Below, piece after piece: positions 1 through 7,599 of a stretch of DNA of 13,264 nt. This DNA is from Alphaproteobacteria bacterium. Lineage in GTDB: Bacteria; Pseudomonadota; Alphaproteobacteria; Rhodospirillales; Rhodospirillaceae. The stretch spans positions 1 through 13,264 of the forward strand of contig QKGW01000510.1 of NCBI GenBank assembly GCA_003250275.1, given 5' to 3'. Below the pieces are notes generated by a model. The model did not search any database. It saw only the letters and a program-made list of their open reading frames with translations, and was not told the origin of the DNA. Positions within the stretch are counted from its first letter, which is position 1. Each line of letters opens with the position of its first letter. The position numbers were made by a program, and so were the translations under genes.

Positions 1-1
1 C

Positions 2-832
<831 letters not shown>

Positions 833-843
833 CGGCAAGACCA

Positions 844-866
844 GGGGGCCGGGCGCACCGGCCCCC
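844..866. terminator. GC-rich hairpin after clpA
   Basis: A perfect 9-bp stem, GGGGGCCGG (844-852) and CCGGCCCCC (858-866), encloses a 5-nt loop GCGCA. It lies 12 bases after the clpA stop and just before the AAGGGGGG ribosome binding site of the next gene. No T-tract follows, so it may be a processing or stability element, or a weak terminator, rather than a classical intrinsic terminator. Confidence 0.45.
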
Positions 867-879
867 GGAAGGGGGGACG

Positions 880-1689
880 ATGAAGCGGAGTTTCGGCGGC
901 GTGGCCGCCATCGCGGCGGTGTGCCTGGGCGTGAGCCTCGGTCCCGCCGCTTTCGCTGGCGTGGCGGAGGGCCGCGCGGCGTTGCAGGCGGGCGATCTCC
1001 GGACCGCGCTCGCCGAGCTTTCCACCGCCGCCCGCGCGGGCGACGTCGAGGCGATGACCCTCTACGCGACGATGCTGAAGGACGGCACCGGCACGCCCGC
1101 GGATGCCGCCGCCGCGGTTGCGTGGTATCGCCGCGCCGCCGAAGCGGGCTCGGCGGAGGCGCAGGTCGACCTCGGCTACATGATGTTCCACGGCGAGGGC
1201 ATGGCGCGCGACCGGCGCGGCGGCCTCGGCTGGTACGAGAAGGCCGCCGCCGCCGGGCACCCCGCCGGGCAATACAACGCGGGCAAGGTCTACTGGGACG
1301 GCGACGGCGTGCCGCGCGACCCGGCCAAGGCGATGAAGCTGTTCGCCGCCGCCGCCGAGGCGGGGCTGCCCGCCGCGCAGTTCTCGCTCGGCGTCGCGCT
1401 GCTGGCGCAGCCGAAGCCCGATGCCGCCGCCGCATTCAACTGGTTCTCCCGCGCTGCCCGCCAGGGTGAAGCCCCGGCCTACGCCAAGCTCGCTGGGCTC
1501 TATCTCCTCGGCAAGGGCGTCGACAAGGACCCGGTCGCCGCGCAAACCTGGGCGCTCCTCGGCGAAGCGGCGGGCGACCCGCTCGCCGCGCAACTGCGCA
1601 CGAAGTTGGAAAACGATCTGACACCGCAACAAAATGCCGCCGCGCGACAACAGGCGGCGGCGTTCGTGCCGACCAGCGAACGGATGTGA
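880..1689 (+). CDS. Secreted Sel1-like repeat (SLR) protein
   Basis: A 269-residue protein. Residues 1-26 form a signal peptide: MKR, then a hydrophobic stretch ending in AFA, with cleavage expected before GVAEG. Residues about 45-235 are alpha-solenoid Sel1 repeats, visible as repeated AAxAGxxxAQxxLGxxxxxGxGVxxDxxxAxxWxxxAA units (four or five copies, e.g. WYRRAAEAG, WYEKAAAAG, GKGVDKDP). Sel1/TPR-like repeats act as protein-binding scaffolds; the partner is unknown, and export suggests a periplasmic or envelope role. The ATG at 880 follows a purine-rich AAGGGGGG site at a suitable distance and gives a complete signal peptide, which decides against longer readings. It lies 47 bases after clpA, separated by a hairpin. 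Two decayed fragments of a closely related gene occur further right at 7236-7528 and 10671-10805. The family assignment is secure, the biological role is not. Confidence 0.9.
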   Translation: MKRSFGGVAAIAAVCLGVSLGPAAFAGVAEGRAALQAGDLRTALAELSTAARAGDVEAMTLYATMLKDGTGTPADAAAAVAWYRRAAEAGSAEAQVDLGYMMFHGEGMARDRRGGLGWYEKAAAAGHPAGQYNAGKVYWDGDGVPRDPAKAMKLFAAAAEAGLPAAQFSLGVALLAQPKPDAAAAFNWFSRAARQGEAPAYAKLAGLYLLGKGVDKDPVAAQTWALLGEAAGDPLAAQLRTKLENDLTPQQNAAARQQAAAFVPTSERM

Positions 1690-1691
1690 GT

Positions 1692-1709
1692 GCGGCGGGG
1701 ACGCGCCGC
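1692..1709. terminator. Hairpin between convergent genes
   Basis: GCGGCG (1692-1697) and CGCCGC (1704-1709) form a 6-bp stem with a 6-nt loop in the 33-bp gap between the Sel1-gene stop and the stop of the convergent DeoR gene. It could serve both strands. There is no T-run, so termination is only suggested by position. Confidence 0.3.
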
Positions 1710-1722
1710 GCGGATTCCGGAA

Positions 1723-2496
1723 CTATGCGGTCAGAACGTCTCCGACCTTCTCCCGCAGCAGCGGCATCGCGGGCGAGGCGAGGGCGCTCTCGTCGGTGAT
1801 CAGGAGGTCGATGCCATCGGCTGCGCGATACGACACGCGGCTCGCGACGCCGATTTTGGCGTGGTCGGCGAGGATCGTGACGCTGCGGGCGTTCTCGGCC
1901 ATCGCGCGCGCGACCTCGGCCTCGCGCGGATCGAAGCTGGTGGCCCCGTAACGGGCGTCGAGCCCGACCGGCGACAGCAGGGCGACGTCCGCGCGGAACC
2001 TGTGGATTTCCGCCACCGTCGCCGCGCCGCAGGTCGCCGGAAGCGAACCGAGCATCGCGCCTCCGAGAAGGTGGACCTCGGTGCCGAGCGCTCGCGCCGA
2101 AGCGTCGCCCAGCCGGGTGGCGACGTCGACGGAATTGGTGACGATCATTACCCCGCCTTGGCCGACCAACGCTTCGGCGAGCAGGCTGGTGGTGCTGCCG
2201 GCATCCATGAACACGGTCTGCCCGGGGAGTATCCGCAGCGCCGCAGCGCGGGCGATCGCGCGCTTCTCGCGCACCCGGACCTTGGCGCGGACCGCGATCG
2301 GCGGCTCGGGCTCGTCGCCGAGCGCAATCGCGCCGCCGCGCACGCGGGCGAGAATGCCTTCCTGTTCGAGATCGAGAAGATCCCGCCGCACCGTCTCCCG
2401 GGAAACGCCGAGGTCCGCCGCGATCCGTTCAGCGTTCACCCGGCCGGTGCTGGCAAGCACGGCGCGGATGCGCTGAAGGCGGTCTTCTTGCCACAT
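1723..2496 (-). CDS. DeoR/GlpR-family transcriptional repressor
   Basis: A 257-residue regulator with the two-domain DeoR layout. The N-terminal winged helix-turn-helix spans about residues 5-57 (QRIRAVL, IAADLGVSRETVRRDL, LEQEGILARVRGGA). The C-terminal DeoRC effector domain spans about 75-235, with the phosphate-binding DAGSTT (98-103), VTNS, LLGG and the conserved DHAKIG (211-216). DeoRC domains are related to ribose-5-phosphate isomerase folds and usually bind phosphorylated sugars or polyols, releasing DNA. The ATG at 2496 is preceded by GGGAGAA and gives the typical family start with RLQRI near the N-terminus. It is the last gene of the transporter operon, 13 bp after the permease stop, so it is probably co-transcribed with and represses the operon. 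The effector cannot be read from sequence. A candidate operator lies at 6355-6373. Confidence 0.93.
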   Translation of the reverse strand: MWQEDRLQRIRAVLASTGRVNAERIAADLGVSRETVRRDLLDLEQEGILARVRGGAIALGDEPEPPIAVRAKVRVREKRAIARAAALRILPGQTVFMDAGSTTSLLAEALVGQGGVMIVTNSVDVATRLGDASARALGTEVHLLGGAMLGSLPATCGAATVAEIHRFRADVALLSPVGLDARYGATSFDPREAEVARAMAENARSVTILADHAKIGVASRVSYRAADGIDLLITDESALASPAMPLLREKVGDVLTA

Positions 2497-2509
2497 GGAG
2501 TTCTCCCGG

Positions 2510-4156
2510 TCAGGCCCGGCGCCGCGAAGCCCAGTTCAACGCGACGCGCATCGCCATCATCGCAGCGAGGACGGTGATGATGATGCAGGTGGAAAACGCC
2601 GCCGCCTGGGAAACGAAGCCCGCCTCGTCGAGACGCATCACCGAAACCGCGGCAACGCTCAAGCGCGGCGTGATCAGGAAGATGACCGCCGACAAGGTGA
2701 CCATAGAGCGCATGAAGAGGAAAAAGAACACCGAAACCGCGGTCGTCGCGATGAACGGCAGAACCGCGTCGCGCAGAACCGCGCCGAGCCCGCCGCCCAG
2801 GCAACTGATCGCCTCTTCGAGCGCCGGGGGCACGGTGCGCATTCCGGTCATCATCGTGAGGAAGCCCTGGGAGTGGTAGTGGTAGAAGTTGCACAGGGCG
2901 ATCAACAGGCTGCCGCCGTAGAGGATGCCGAGCAGGTTGTCGCCGAGATTGAAGGCGAACACGTACGACAGGCCGAGCACCATGCCCGGAACGCCCACCG
3001 GCAGCACCGCCGCGAGGTAGGCGAGCTTGGCGAGCGCCGGGGGCAGGCGCTTCATCCCGAACGCCAGCAGGAACAGCAGCGCCACGCCCAGCCCCGCGGC
3101 GACGAGGGAAACCTCGAGGGTGGTCCAGAGCGGGCGGTAGCCGCCGGCGATGGTGATGTCGTAGTTCTTGAGCGTGAGGCTGAGGTTGTAGGGCCAGAGC
3201 CGGACGAAGCTCGCGAACACCACCGTCGCCACCACCAGGATGATGGAGAGCGCGGCGCCGTGCACCAGGATGCCGAGCGGGAGGTCGCGGGCGCGCACCG
3301 AGTCCGGCGGCACCGGGATCGCCGATTCCGAGCCGCCGCCGAATTGCCGCTGGGTCGCCACCCGCTCGATCGCCACCGCGACCAGGGTCGGCAGCAGCAG
3401 CAGAATCCCCACCACCGCGCCCATGCCGAAATTCATCTGGCCGGAGACCTGGGCATAGATTTCCGTGGCGAGAACCCGGAAGTTGCCGCCGATCACCGCC
3501 GCGTTGCCGAAGTCGGTGATGGTCACGGTGAACACCACGAAGCCGGCGCTCAGCAGCCCGAAGCGGGCGTTCGGCAGGGTGATGTCGAAAAACTGCCGCC
3601 AGCGCCCCGCGCCCATCACCTGCGCCGCGTCGTAGTAGCGCGCGTCGGAATGGCGCAGCGCCGCCTGCAGGATCAACACCGCCTGGGGCAGCGCGTAGAA
3701 CACGTCGGAAATCAGCAGCCCGGTAAAGCCGTAGGCGTCGACCGGCAGCCCCGTCCATTTGTGGACCAGCCCGTTGCGCCCGAGAATGAAAAGGATGCCG
3801 AGCCCCTGCACCAGAGACGGCGCGAGCATCGGCAACGCCAGGGCGACCGTCACCAGGCCCCGCCCGCGCAAGCGGGTGCGCTGGAGCGTGTAGGCGATGG
3901 CGAAACCCAAAACCAGACAAATCGCGGTGGTGGCGGCGCTGAGCACCAGACTGTTCCACGTCGCAGCGCCGATTCCGGGGTTGGAAAGCACCGCCGCGTA
4001 GTTGGCGAGGCCGATGCTGCCGTCGGTAGCGGTGAGGCTCCGCACCGCGATGGTGCCGAGCGGGTAGAGGAAGAAGAGCGCGAGCCCGATCAGCGGCACG
4101 CCGATCGAAACGACGAGCAGCAGGCGATCGGCCGGGGCCAGCCGCGCGGTGCTCAT
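2510..4156 (-). CDS. ABC transporter permease, two fused membrane domains (PhnU/FbpB-like)
   Basis: A 548-residue inner-membrane protein with about twelve hydrophobic segments in two homologous halves (about 1-270 and 290-548), each with the BPD_transp_1 pattern. The EAA-like coupling segments are around YYDAAQVMGAGRWRQFFDITLP in half one and EEAISCLGGGLGAVLRDAVLP in half two. The fused arrangement is typical of the ferric-iron/2-aminoethylphosphonate/sugar-phosphate importer group, where one polypeptide supplies both membrane domains. The ATG at 4156 overlaps the stop of the ATPase gene by four bases (ATGA), so translation is probably coupled and longer upstream readings are excluded. The linker (about 270-295) is polar and probably cytoplasmic. 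Substrate specificity cannot be told from the permease alone. Confidence 0.93.
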   Translation of the reverse strand: MSTARLAPADRLLLVVSIGVPLIGLALFFLYPLGTIAVRSLTATDGSIGLANYAAVLSNPGIGAATWNSLVLSAATTAICLVLGFAIAYTLQRTRLRGRGLVTVALALPMLAPSLVQGLGILFILGRNGLVHKWTGLPVDAYGFTGLLISDVFYALPQAVLILQAALRHSDARYYDAAQVMGAGRWRQFFDITLPNARFGLLSAGFVVFTVTITDFGNAAVIGGNFRVLATEIYAQVSGQMNFGMGAVVGILLLLPTLVAVAIERVATQRQFGGGSESAIPVPPDSVRARDLPLGILVHGAALSIILVVATVVFASFVRLWPYNLSLTLKNYDITIAGGYRPLWTTLEVSLVAAGLGVALLFLLAFGMKRLPPALAKLAYLAAVLPVGVPGMVLGLSYVFAFNLGDNLLGILYGGSLLIALCNFYHYHSQGFLTMMTGMRTVPPALEEAISCLGGGLGAVLRDAVLPFIATTAVSVFFFLFMRSMVTLSAVIFLITPRLSVAAVSVMRLDEAGFVSQAAAFSTCIIITVLAAMMAMRVALNWASRRRA

Positions 4157-5142
4157 GCCCGCACCCATGCGCCGCGCCCGAACGCGACGCCGACCGTCGC
4201 GCCAGCGGCGAAATCGGCGAGGCCGGGGGTCTCGGCCACCAGTTCCCGCCCGCGCCAGGCGACGCGCACGCGGGTGACGTTGCCGAGAAAGCTCACGTCG
4301 ATCACCTGGGCATCGCCGCCGGGCGAAAGCCGGATTTCCTCGGGGCGGACGCAGAGCTCGTGAACCCCCTCGGTGGGGCGTTCTTCCAGGTGCGCGGGGC
4401 TCGCCTCGGCGATCCACTCCGCCGACAGGATGTTGCTTTGCCCGACGAAATCGGCGACGAACCGCGTGCGCGGGCGCAGATAGAGGTCCTGCGGCGTGCC
4501 GATCTGCTCGATCCGCCCCTGGTTCATGCAGACGATGGTGTCGGCGAGCGACAGGGCCTCCTCCTGATCGTGGGTCACCATGATCGTCGGAATGCCGAGG
4601 CGGCGCTGCACGTCGCGGATTTCCGTGCGCATCTCGACGCGCACCCGTGCGTCGAGCGCGGAGAGCGGCTCGTCGAGGAGCAGCAAGGCGGGGTCGACGG
4701 CGAGGGCGCGGGCGATCGCCACGCGCTGCTGCTGGCCGCCGGAAAGCTGGTGCAGGTAGCGGTCGGCGAGCTGCGGCATCTTGATCATCGCCAGCAGGGC
4801 CTCGACCCGGGTCTGGATCGCGTCGGAGGCTTCCTGGCGGATCTTGAGGCCGTAGCCGATGTTTTCCGCGACCGTCATGTTGGGGAACAAGGAGTACGAC
4901 TGGAACACGATGCCGAAGCCGCGCGCCCGCGCGGGCATCGCGGCGAGATCGGTCTCGCCGAGCATCAGCGATCCGCCGTCGAAAGGCATCAGCCCCGCGA
5001 TGATGCGCAGGAGTGTGGTCTTGCCGCAACCGGACGGCCCGAGCAGGCAGACGAACTCATGCTCGCCGACATCGAGGCTGATGCGGTCGAGGGCGACGAA
5101 TTCGTCGAAGGTCTTGTAGAGGCGGCGGATCGAGAGATGCAT
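4153..5142 (-). CDS. ABC transporter ATP-binding protein (PhnT/FbpC-like)
   Basis: A 329-residue importer ATPase. Visible motifs are Walker A GPSGCGKTT (35-43), Q-loop Gln81 in VFQSYSLFPNMTV, signature LSGGQQQR (133-140), Walker B LLLLDEP (153-159), D-loop SALD (161-164) and H-loop His191 in VTHDQEE. A C-terminal TOBE-type domain (about 245-329) holds CVRPEEI and FLGNVTRV, as in the FbpC/PotA/MalK class. It powers uptake through the fused permease encoded just downstream with an ATGA overlap. The start MHLSIRRLYKTF at 5142 is the normal family start; the same frame stays open further upstream but would run into the binding-protein gene. A 62-bp gap with a strong hairpin separates it from the binding-protein gene. 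Annotation pipelines may call it either 2-aminoethylphosphonate or Fe(3+) importer ATPase; the sequence does not decide. Confidence 0.95.
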   Translation of the reverse strand: MHLSIRRLYKTFDEFVALDRISLDVGEHEFVCLLGPSGCGKTTLLRIIAGLMPFDGGSLMLGETDLAAMPARARGFGIVFQSYSLFPNMTVAENIGYGLKIRQEASDAIQTRVEALLAMIKMPQLADRYLHQLSGGQQQRVAIARALAVDPALLLLDEPLSALDARVRVEMRTEIRDVQRRLGIPTIMVTHDQEEALSLADTIVCMNQGRIEQIGTPQDLYLRPRTRFVADFVGQSNILSAEWIAEASPAHLEERPTEGVHELCVRPEEIRLSPGGDAQVIDVSFLGNVTRVRVAWRGRELVAETPGLADFAAGATVGVAFGRGAWVRA

Positions 5143-5170
5143 ACGGCAAACCACATCGAGGATCGGGAGA

Positions 5171-5197
5171 GCCCGCGCCGGAAATCCCGGCGCGGGC
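5171..5197 (-). promoter_or_regulatory. Intercistronic stem-loop between binding protein and ATPase genes
   Basis: GCCCGCGCCGG (5171-5181) and CCGGCGCGGGC (5187-5197) form a perfect 11-bp GC stem with a 5-nt loop. It begins 8 bases past the binding-protein stop on the minus strand. No T-run follows. In many import operons such a structure protects the upstream mRNA or partly attenuates, so that the binding protein is made in excess over the membrane parts; that role here is inferred from position. Confidence 0.55.
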
Positions 5198-5204
5198 CGA
5201 AGGA

Positions 5205-6215
5205 TCAGCGGCCGACGGTCGCCTGCCAGGTCTTGAGGATGCCCTCGCGCTCCTTCGCCGACTTCGCGAAGTCCATCGGGTAGAGCACCTTGGTGAGGTC
5301 GGCCGGCAGACCGGCTTTCTTCGCCATCGCGGACTGCGGCGCGCCCGGCAGGGTGGTCATCTCCTTGAACGAGGCGTAGAGCTTGGCGGCATCGGCGGAC
5401 AGGGTCCAGTCGAGGAACGCCTTGGCGTCGGCCTTGTTCTTCGAAGACTTCATCAAGCCGGAAGCCTCGAGTTCGTAGCCCGCGTAATCCGACGGGATCA
5501 CCATCTTCACCGGGTATCCCTGCTCGATCGACTGCATCGCGACGAAGGCGAGCGACGCGCCGATGGCGAATTCGCCGGCGCGCGCCATCTTGCACGGCTT
5601 CGAGCCCGAGGTGGTGTACTGCGCCATGTTCGGGTCGAGGGCCTTGATCAGCTTCCAGCCTTCCGCTTCACCCGCGCCTTGCAGGATCGCCGCGACCTGG
5701 AGGTAGCCGGTGCCCGACGACGCCGGGTTCGGCATCACCAGCTCGCCCTTGTAGGCCGGGTTGGTGAGGTCCTTCCACGAGGTCGGCATCGGCAGCTTCT
5801 TGGCCTTCATCACCTCGGTGTTCACGCACAGCGCGCCGACGTAGCCGGTGGCGGCGAACCAGGCGTTGTCCTTCGCCTTGAACTGCGCGGGCACCTTGTC
5901 GAGCCCCTTGGCGGCGTAGGGCTCGAGCTGCTTGAGGATATCGGGGTGCATGGTGTTGGTGACCGCGAAGCCCCAGACCGCGTCGGCCTGCGGGTTGGCG
6001 GCTTCGGCGATCAGGCGCGCGCCGAGATCGCCGGTGGACAGGCGCAGCACGTTGACCTCCACGCCCGGCAGCGCGGTCTTGGCGGCGGCGAGGTAGGCCG
6101 CGATCTCGTCTTCCTCGAGCGCGGAATAGACGGTGATTGCGCCGGCCTGAGCCGCGCTCGCGCTGGCGATCAGGGCGGTGGCGGCAAGAAGGGTACGCTT
6201 CAGCAACTGCGACAT
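5205..6215 (-). CDS. Periplasmic substrate-binding protein of ABC importer (PhnS/AfuA/FbpA-like)
   Basis: A 336-residue type-II binding-protein fold. Residues 1-24 are a signal peptide (LKR, hydrophobic core, cleavage after AAQA) and the mature protein starts GAITVYSAL, the typical first strand. RLSTGDLGARLIAEAANPQADAVWGF matches the STG...LxAExxxPQADVxWG pattern of the 2-aminoethylphosphonate/AfuA-like binding proteins. Later conserved parts are WKDLTNPAYKGEL and PSSGTGY-like PASSGTGYL. The hallmark tandem tyrosines of true ferric-binding FbpA are not evident near the C-terminal lobe, which speaks against iron. The ATG at 6215 has GGAGG five bases upstream; ATG codons and readings further upstream lack this. 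It is first in the operon, as usual. Possible ligands are 2-aminoethylphosphonate or a sugar/polyol phosphate (AfuA class); the neighbouring phosphatase and DeoR gene favour the latter. Confidence 0.88.
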   Translation of the reverse strand: MSQLLKRTLLAATALIASASAAQAGAITVYSALEEDEIAAYLAAAKTALPGVEVNVLRLSTGDLGARLIAEAANPQADAVWGFAVTNTMHPDILKQLEPYAAKGLDKVPAQFKAKDNAWFAATGYVGALCVNTEVMKAKKLPMPTSWKDLTNPAYKGELVMPNPASSGTGYLQVAAILQGAGEAEGWKLIKALDPNMAQYTTSGSKPCKMARAGEFAIGASLAFVAMQSIEQGYPVKMVIPSDYAGYELEASGLMKSSKNKADAKAFLDWTLSADAAKLYASFKEMTTLPGAPQSAMAKKAGLPADLTKVLYPMDFAKSAKEREGILKTWQATVGR

Positions 6216-6299
6216 GAACGCCTCCATCGAATTACGGGACAGGCCATGTCGCGGGTCATGGAAACACGGCTCGGCCTGTGCGAATATGTGGAGAGTTGC

Positions 6300-6389
6300 A
6301 AAATGTTGTTGTTGTGTCCAGCAGAATTGCATAAATTTGTCACAGAAACTTAACGTGCACACAGTTTGTGCACATCAGCGAGGTTTGGT
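6300..6389. promoter_or_regulatory. Divergent promoter region with palindromic operator candidate
   Basis: This stretch between the divergent importer operon and phosphatase gene is conspicuously AT-rich against its surroundings. It contains a perfect inverted repeat, GTGCACA (6355-6361), spacer CAGTT, TGTGCAC (6367-6373), the size and symmetry expected of a dimeric repressor site. A weak sigma70-like pair on the plus strand is TTGTTG (6306-6311), 18-bp spacer, CATAAA (6330-6335), which would place the palindrome just downstream of transcription start. The obvious candidate to bind is the DeoR protein encoded at the end of the operon. The palindrome is seen directly; the promoter and the regulator pairing are inferred. 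Confidence 0.55.
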
Positions 6390-7223
6390 ATGCCGCAGTC
6401 TTCCGCCAAAGGTGCCGTCGCCGATCGTGCGAATTTCGCGTCGTTTGCCGTCGAGCTCGCCGATATCGCCGCGCCGATCGCCATGCAATGGTTCCGCCAT
6501 GGGCTCGCCATCGACCTCAAGGCGGATCGCAGCCCGGTCACCGAGGCCGACCGTACGGTCGAGGCCGAGTTGCGCAGCGCGATTGCCGCGCGGTTTCCCG
6601 GCCACGGGATTCTCGGCGAGGAACATGGGCGCGAGCGACTCGACGCCGAAGTCGTCTGGGTGGTCGATCCGATCGACGGAACCCGCAGCTTCATCACCGG
6701 TATGCCCCTGTGGGGCACGCTGATCGCGGTGGTGGTCCGCGGGAGCCTCGAAATCGGCGTGATCTCCGCACCTGCGACGTCGGAGCGATGGGTCGGCGAA
6801 CGCAACCAGCCGACGACCCTCAACGGCTCCCCCTGCCGCACCAGCGGCTGCCGCGAGCTCGCCCAGGCGCGGCTGTTCACCACCTCGCCCTACTATCTGC
6901 ACGCCGACGAGCGCGCCCGTTTCGAAGCGTTGATGGCCAAGGCGCACACCACCCGCTTCAACGGCGACTGCTACACGTACGGCCTGCTCGCCAGCGGCCA
7001 CATCGACCTGATCGTCGAATGCCGCCTCGAACCGTTCGACTACTGCGCGCTCGTCCCCGTGGTCGAGGGCGCGGGCGGCGTGATTTCCGACTGGGACGGC
7101 AAGCCGTTGGGGCTCGGTTCGGATGGAAGGGTCATCGCCGCGGCAACGCCGGAACTGCACGCCGAAGCGATGCGTGCAATGGGCTTGGTCGCCGCGGAAG
7201 CCACCGCCGCGACATCGCGCTGA
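6390..7223 (+). CDS. Inositol monophosphatase/HisN-like phosphatase
   Basis: A 277-residue member of the Mg2+-dependent inositol monophosphatase superfamily. Metal-binding motifs are complete: GEEHG (76-80), DPIDGT (93-98, in WVVDPIDGTRSFITG) and the C-terminal Asp217 in EPFDYCALVPVVEGAGG. The pattern DPIDGTRSF...WGTLIA and SERWVGER resembles the HisN type of histidinol-phosphatase, so L-histidinol phosphate is one possible substrate; other phosphomonoesters such as inositol, fructose or glycerol phosphates are equally compatible. The ATG at 6390 has a GCGAGG site about seven bases upstream; an in-frame TTG at 6366 lies inside the palindromic operator and is less likely. It is divergent from the importer operon, sharing its control region, so it may dephosphorylate the imported compound. 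Its 3' half is repeated at 10209-10657. Confidence 0.9.
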   Translation: MPQSSAKGAVADRANFASFAVELADIAAPIAMQWFRHGLAIDLKADRSPVTEADRTVEAELRSAIAARFPGHGILGEEHGRERLDAEVVWVVDPIDGTRSFITGMPLWGTLIAVVVRGSLEIGVISAPATSERWVGERNQPTTLNGSPCRTSGCRELAQARLFTTSPYYLHADERARFEALMAKAHTTRFNGDCYTYGLLASGHIDLIVECRLEPFDYCALVPVVEGAGGVISDWDGKPLGLGSDGRVIAAATPELHAEAMRAMGLVAAEATAATSR

Positions 7224-7235
7224 CGCTCAACGATT

Positions 7236-7528
7236 GAGGGGGGGCGCGCGGCGCTGCGGGCGGGCGATCTCCAGGCGGTGCTCGCCGCGCGTTCCACCGC
7301 TGTTCGCGCGGGCGAGGTCCCGGTCTACGCAAAGCTCGTCGGCCCATCCGCTCGGCAAGGGCGTCGACAAGAACCCGGCTGCCGCGCACGTCTGGGGGCT
7401 CCTCGGCGAAGCCGGTAACTCTCTTGCGCACAACTGTGCACGAGAGTGGAAAACCATCCGGCCCCCAACAAAACGCTGCCGCAAGGCAATGGGCGGCGAC
7501 GTCTATATTGGGCAGCGAACGGCCGTGA
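7236..7528 (+). pseudogene. Decayed, internally deleted Sel1-repeat gene (copy 1)
   Basis: The sequence aligns with two separated parts of the intact Sel1 gene. About 7236-7322 corresponds to about 964-1050 (shared run GCGGGCGATCTCC; early mature protein). About 7322-7528 corresponds to about 1475-1689, with shared runs CTCGGCAAGGGCGTCGACAA and CTCCTCGGCGAAGC and the end AGCGAACGG...TGAG. The roughly 420 bp in between and the signal peptide are missing, and the two parts fall in different frames, so no functional product is expected. It starts 13 bases after the phosphatase stop. Only the fragment LGKGVDKNPAAAHVWGLLGEAG still reads recognisably as Sel1. Confidence 0.85.
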
Positions 7529-7547
7529 GCGCGCGGTAGGGGGTGTG

Positions 7548-7591
7548 TGCACGCTAGGTCCCTTGCTTCTTGCACGCTAAGGGACTATCTC
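7548..7591 (+). promoter_or_regulatory. Putative promoter with short direct and inverted repeats upstream of the RNase J-like gene
   Basis: TGCACGCTA occurs twice, at 7548-7556 and 7571-7579, 23 bp apart. An inverted repeat GTCCCTT (7558-7564) / AAGGGAC (7579-7585) is interleaved with it. A sigma70-like pair TTGCTT (7563-7568), 17-bp spacer, TATCTC (7586-7591) fits the same site. Repeats overlapping a -35/-10 pair suggest a regulated promoter. This lies exactly at the left edge of the lower-GC block. Confidence 0.4.
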
Positions 7592-7599
7592 TGGGGCCA

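Noticed and set aside
2495..4363. Long plus-strand reading of 622 codons opposite the permease
   Set aside because: Its Arg/His/Gln/Glu-rich composition is the mirror of the well-supported minus-strand permease in GC-rich DNA.
5205..6215. Ferric-iron binding protein FbpA
   Set aside because: The tandem tyrosine iron ligands are not evident and the STG...PQADVxWG pattern fits the phosphonate/sugar-phosphate group better.
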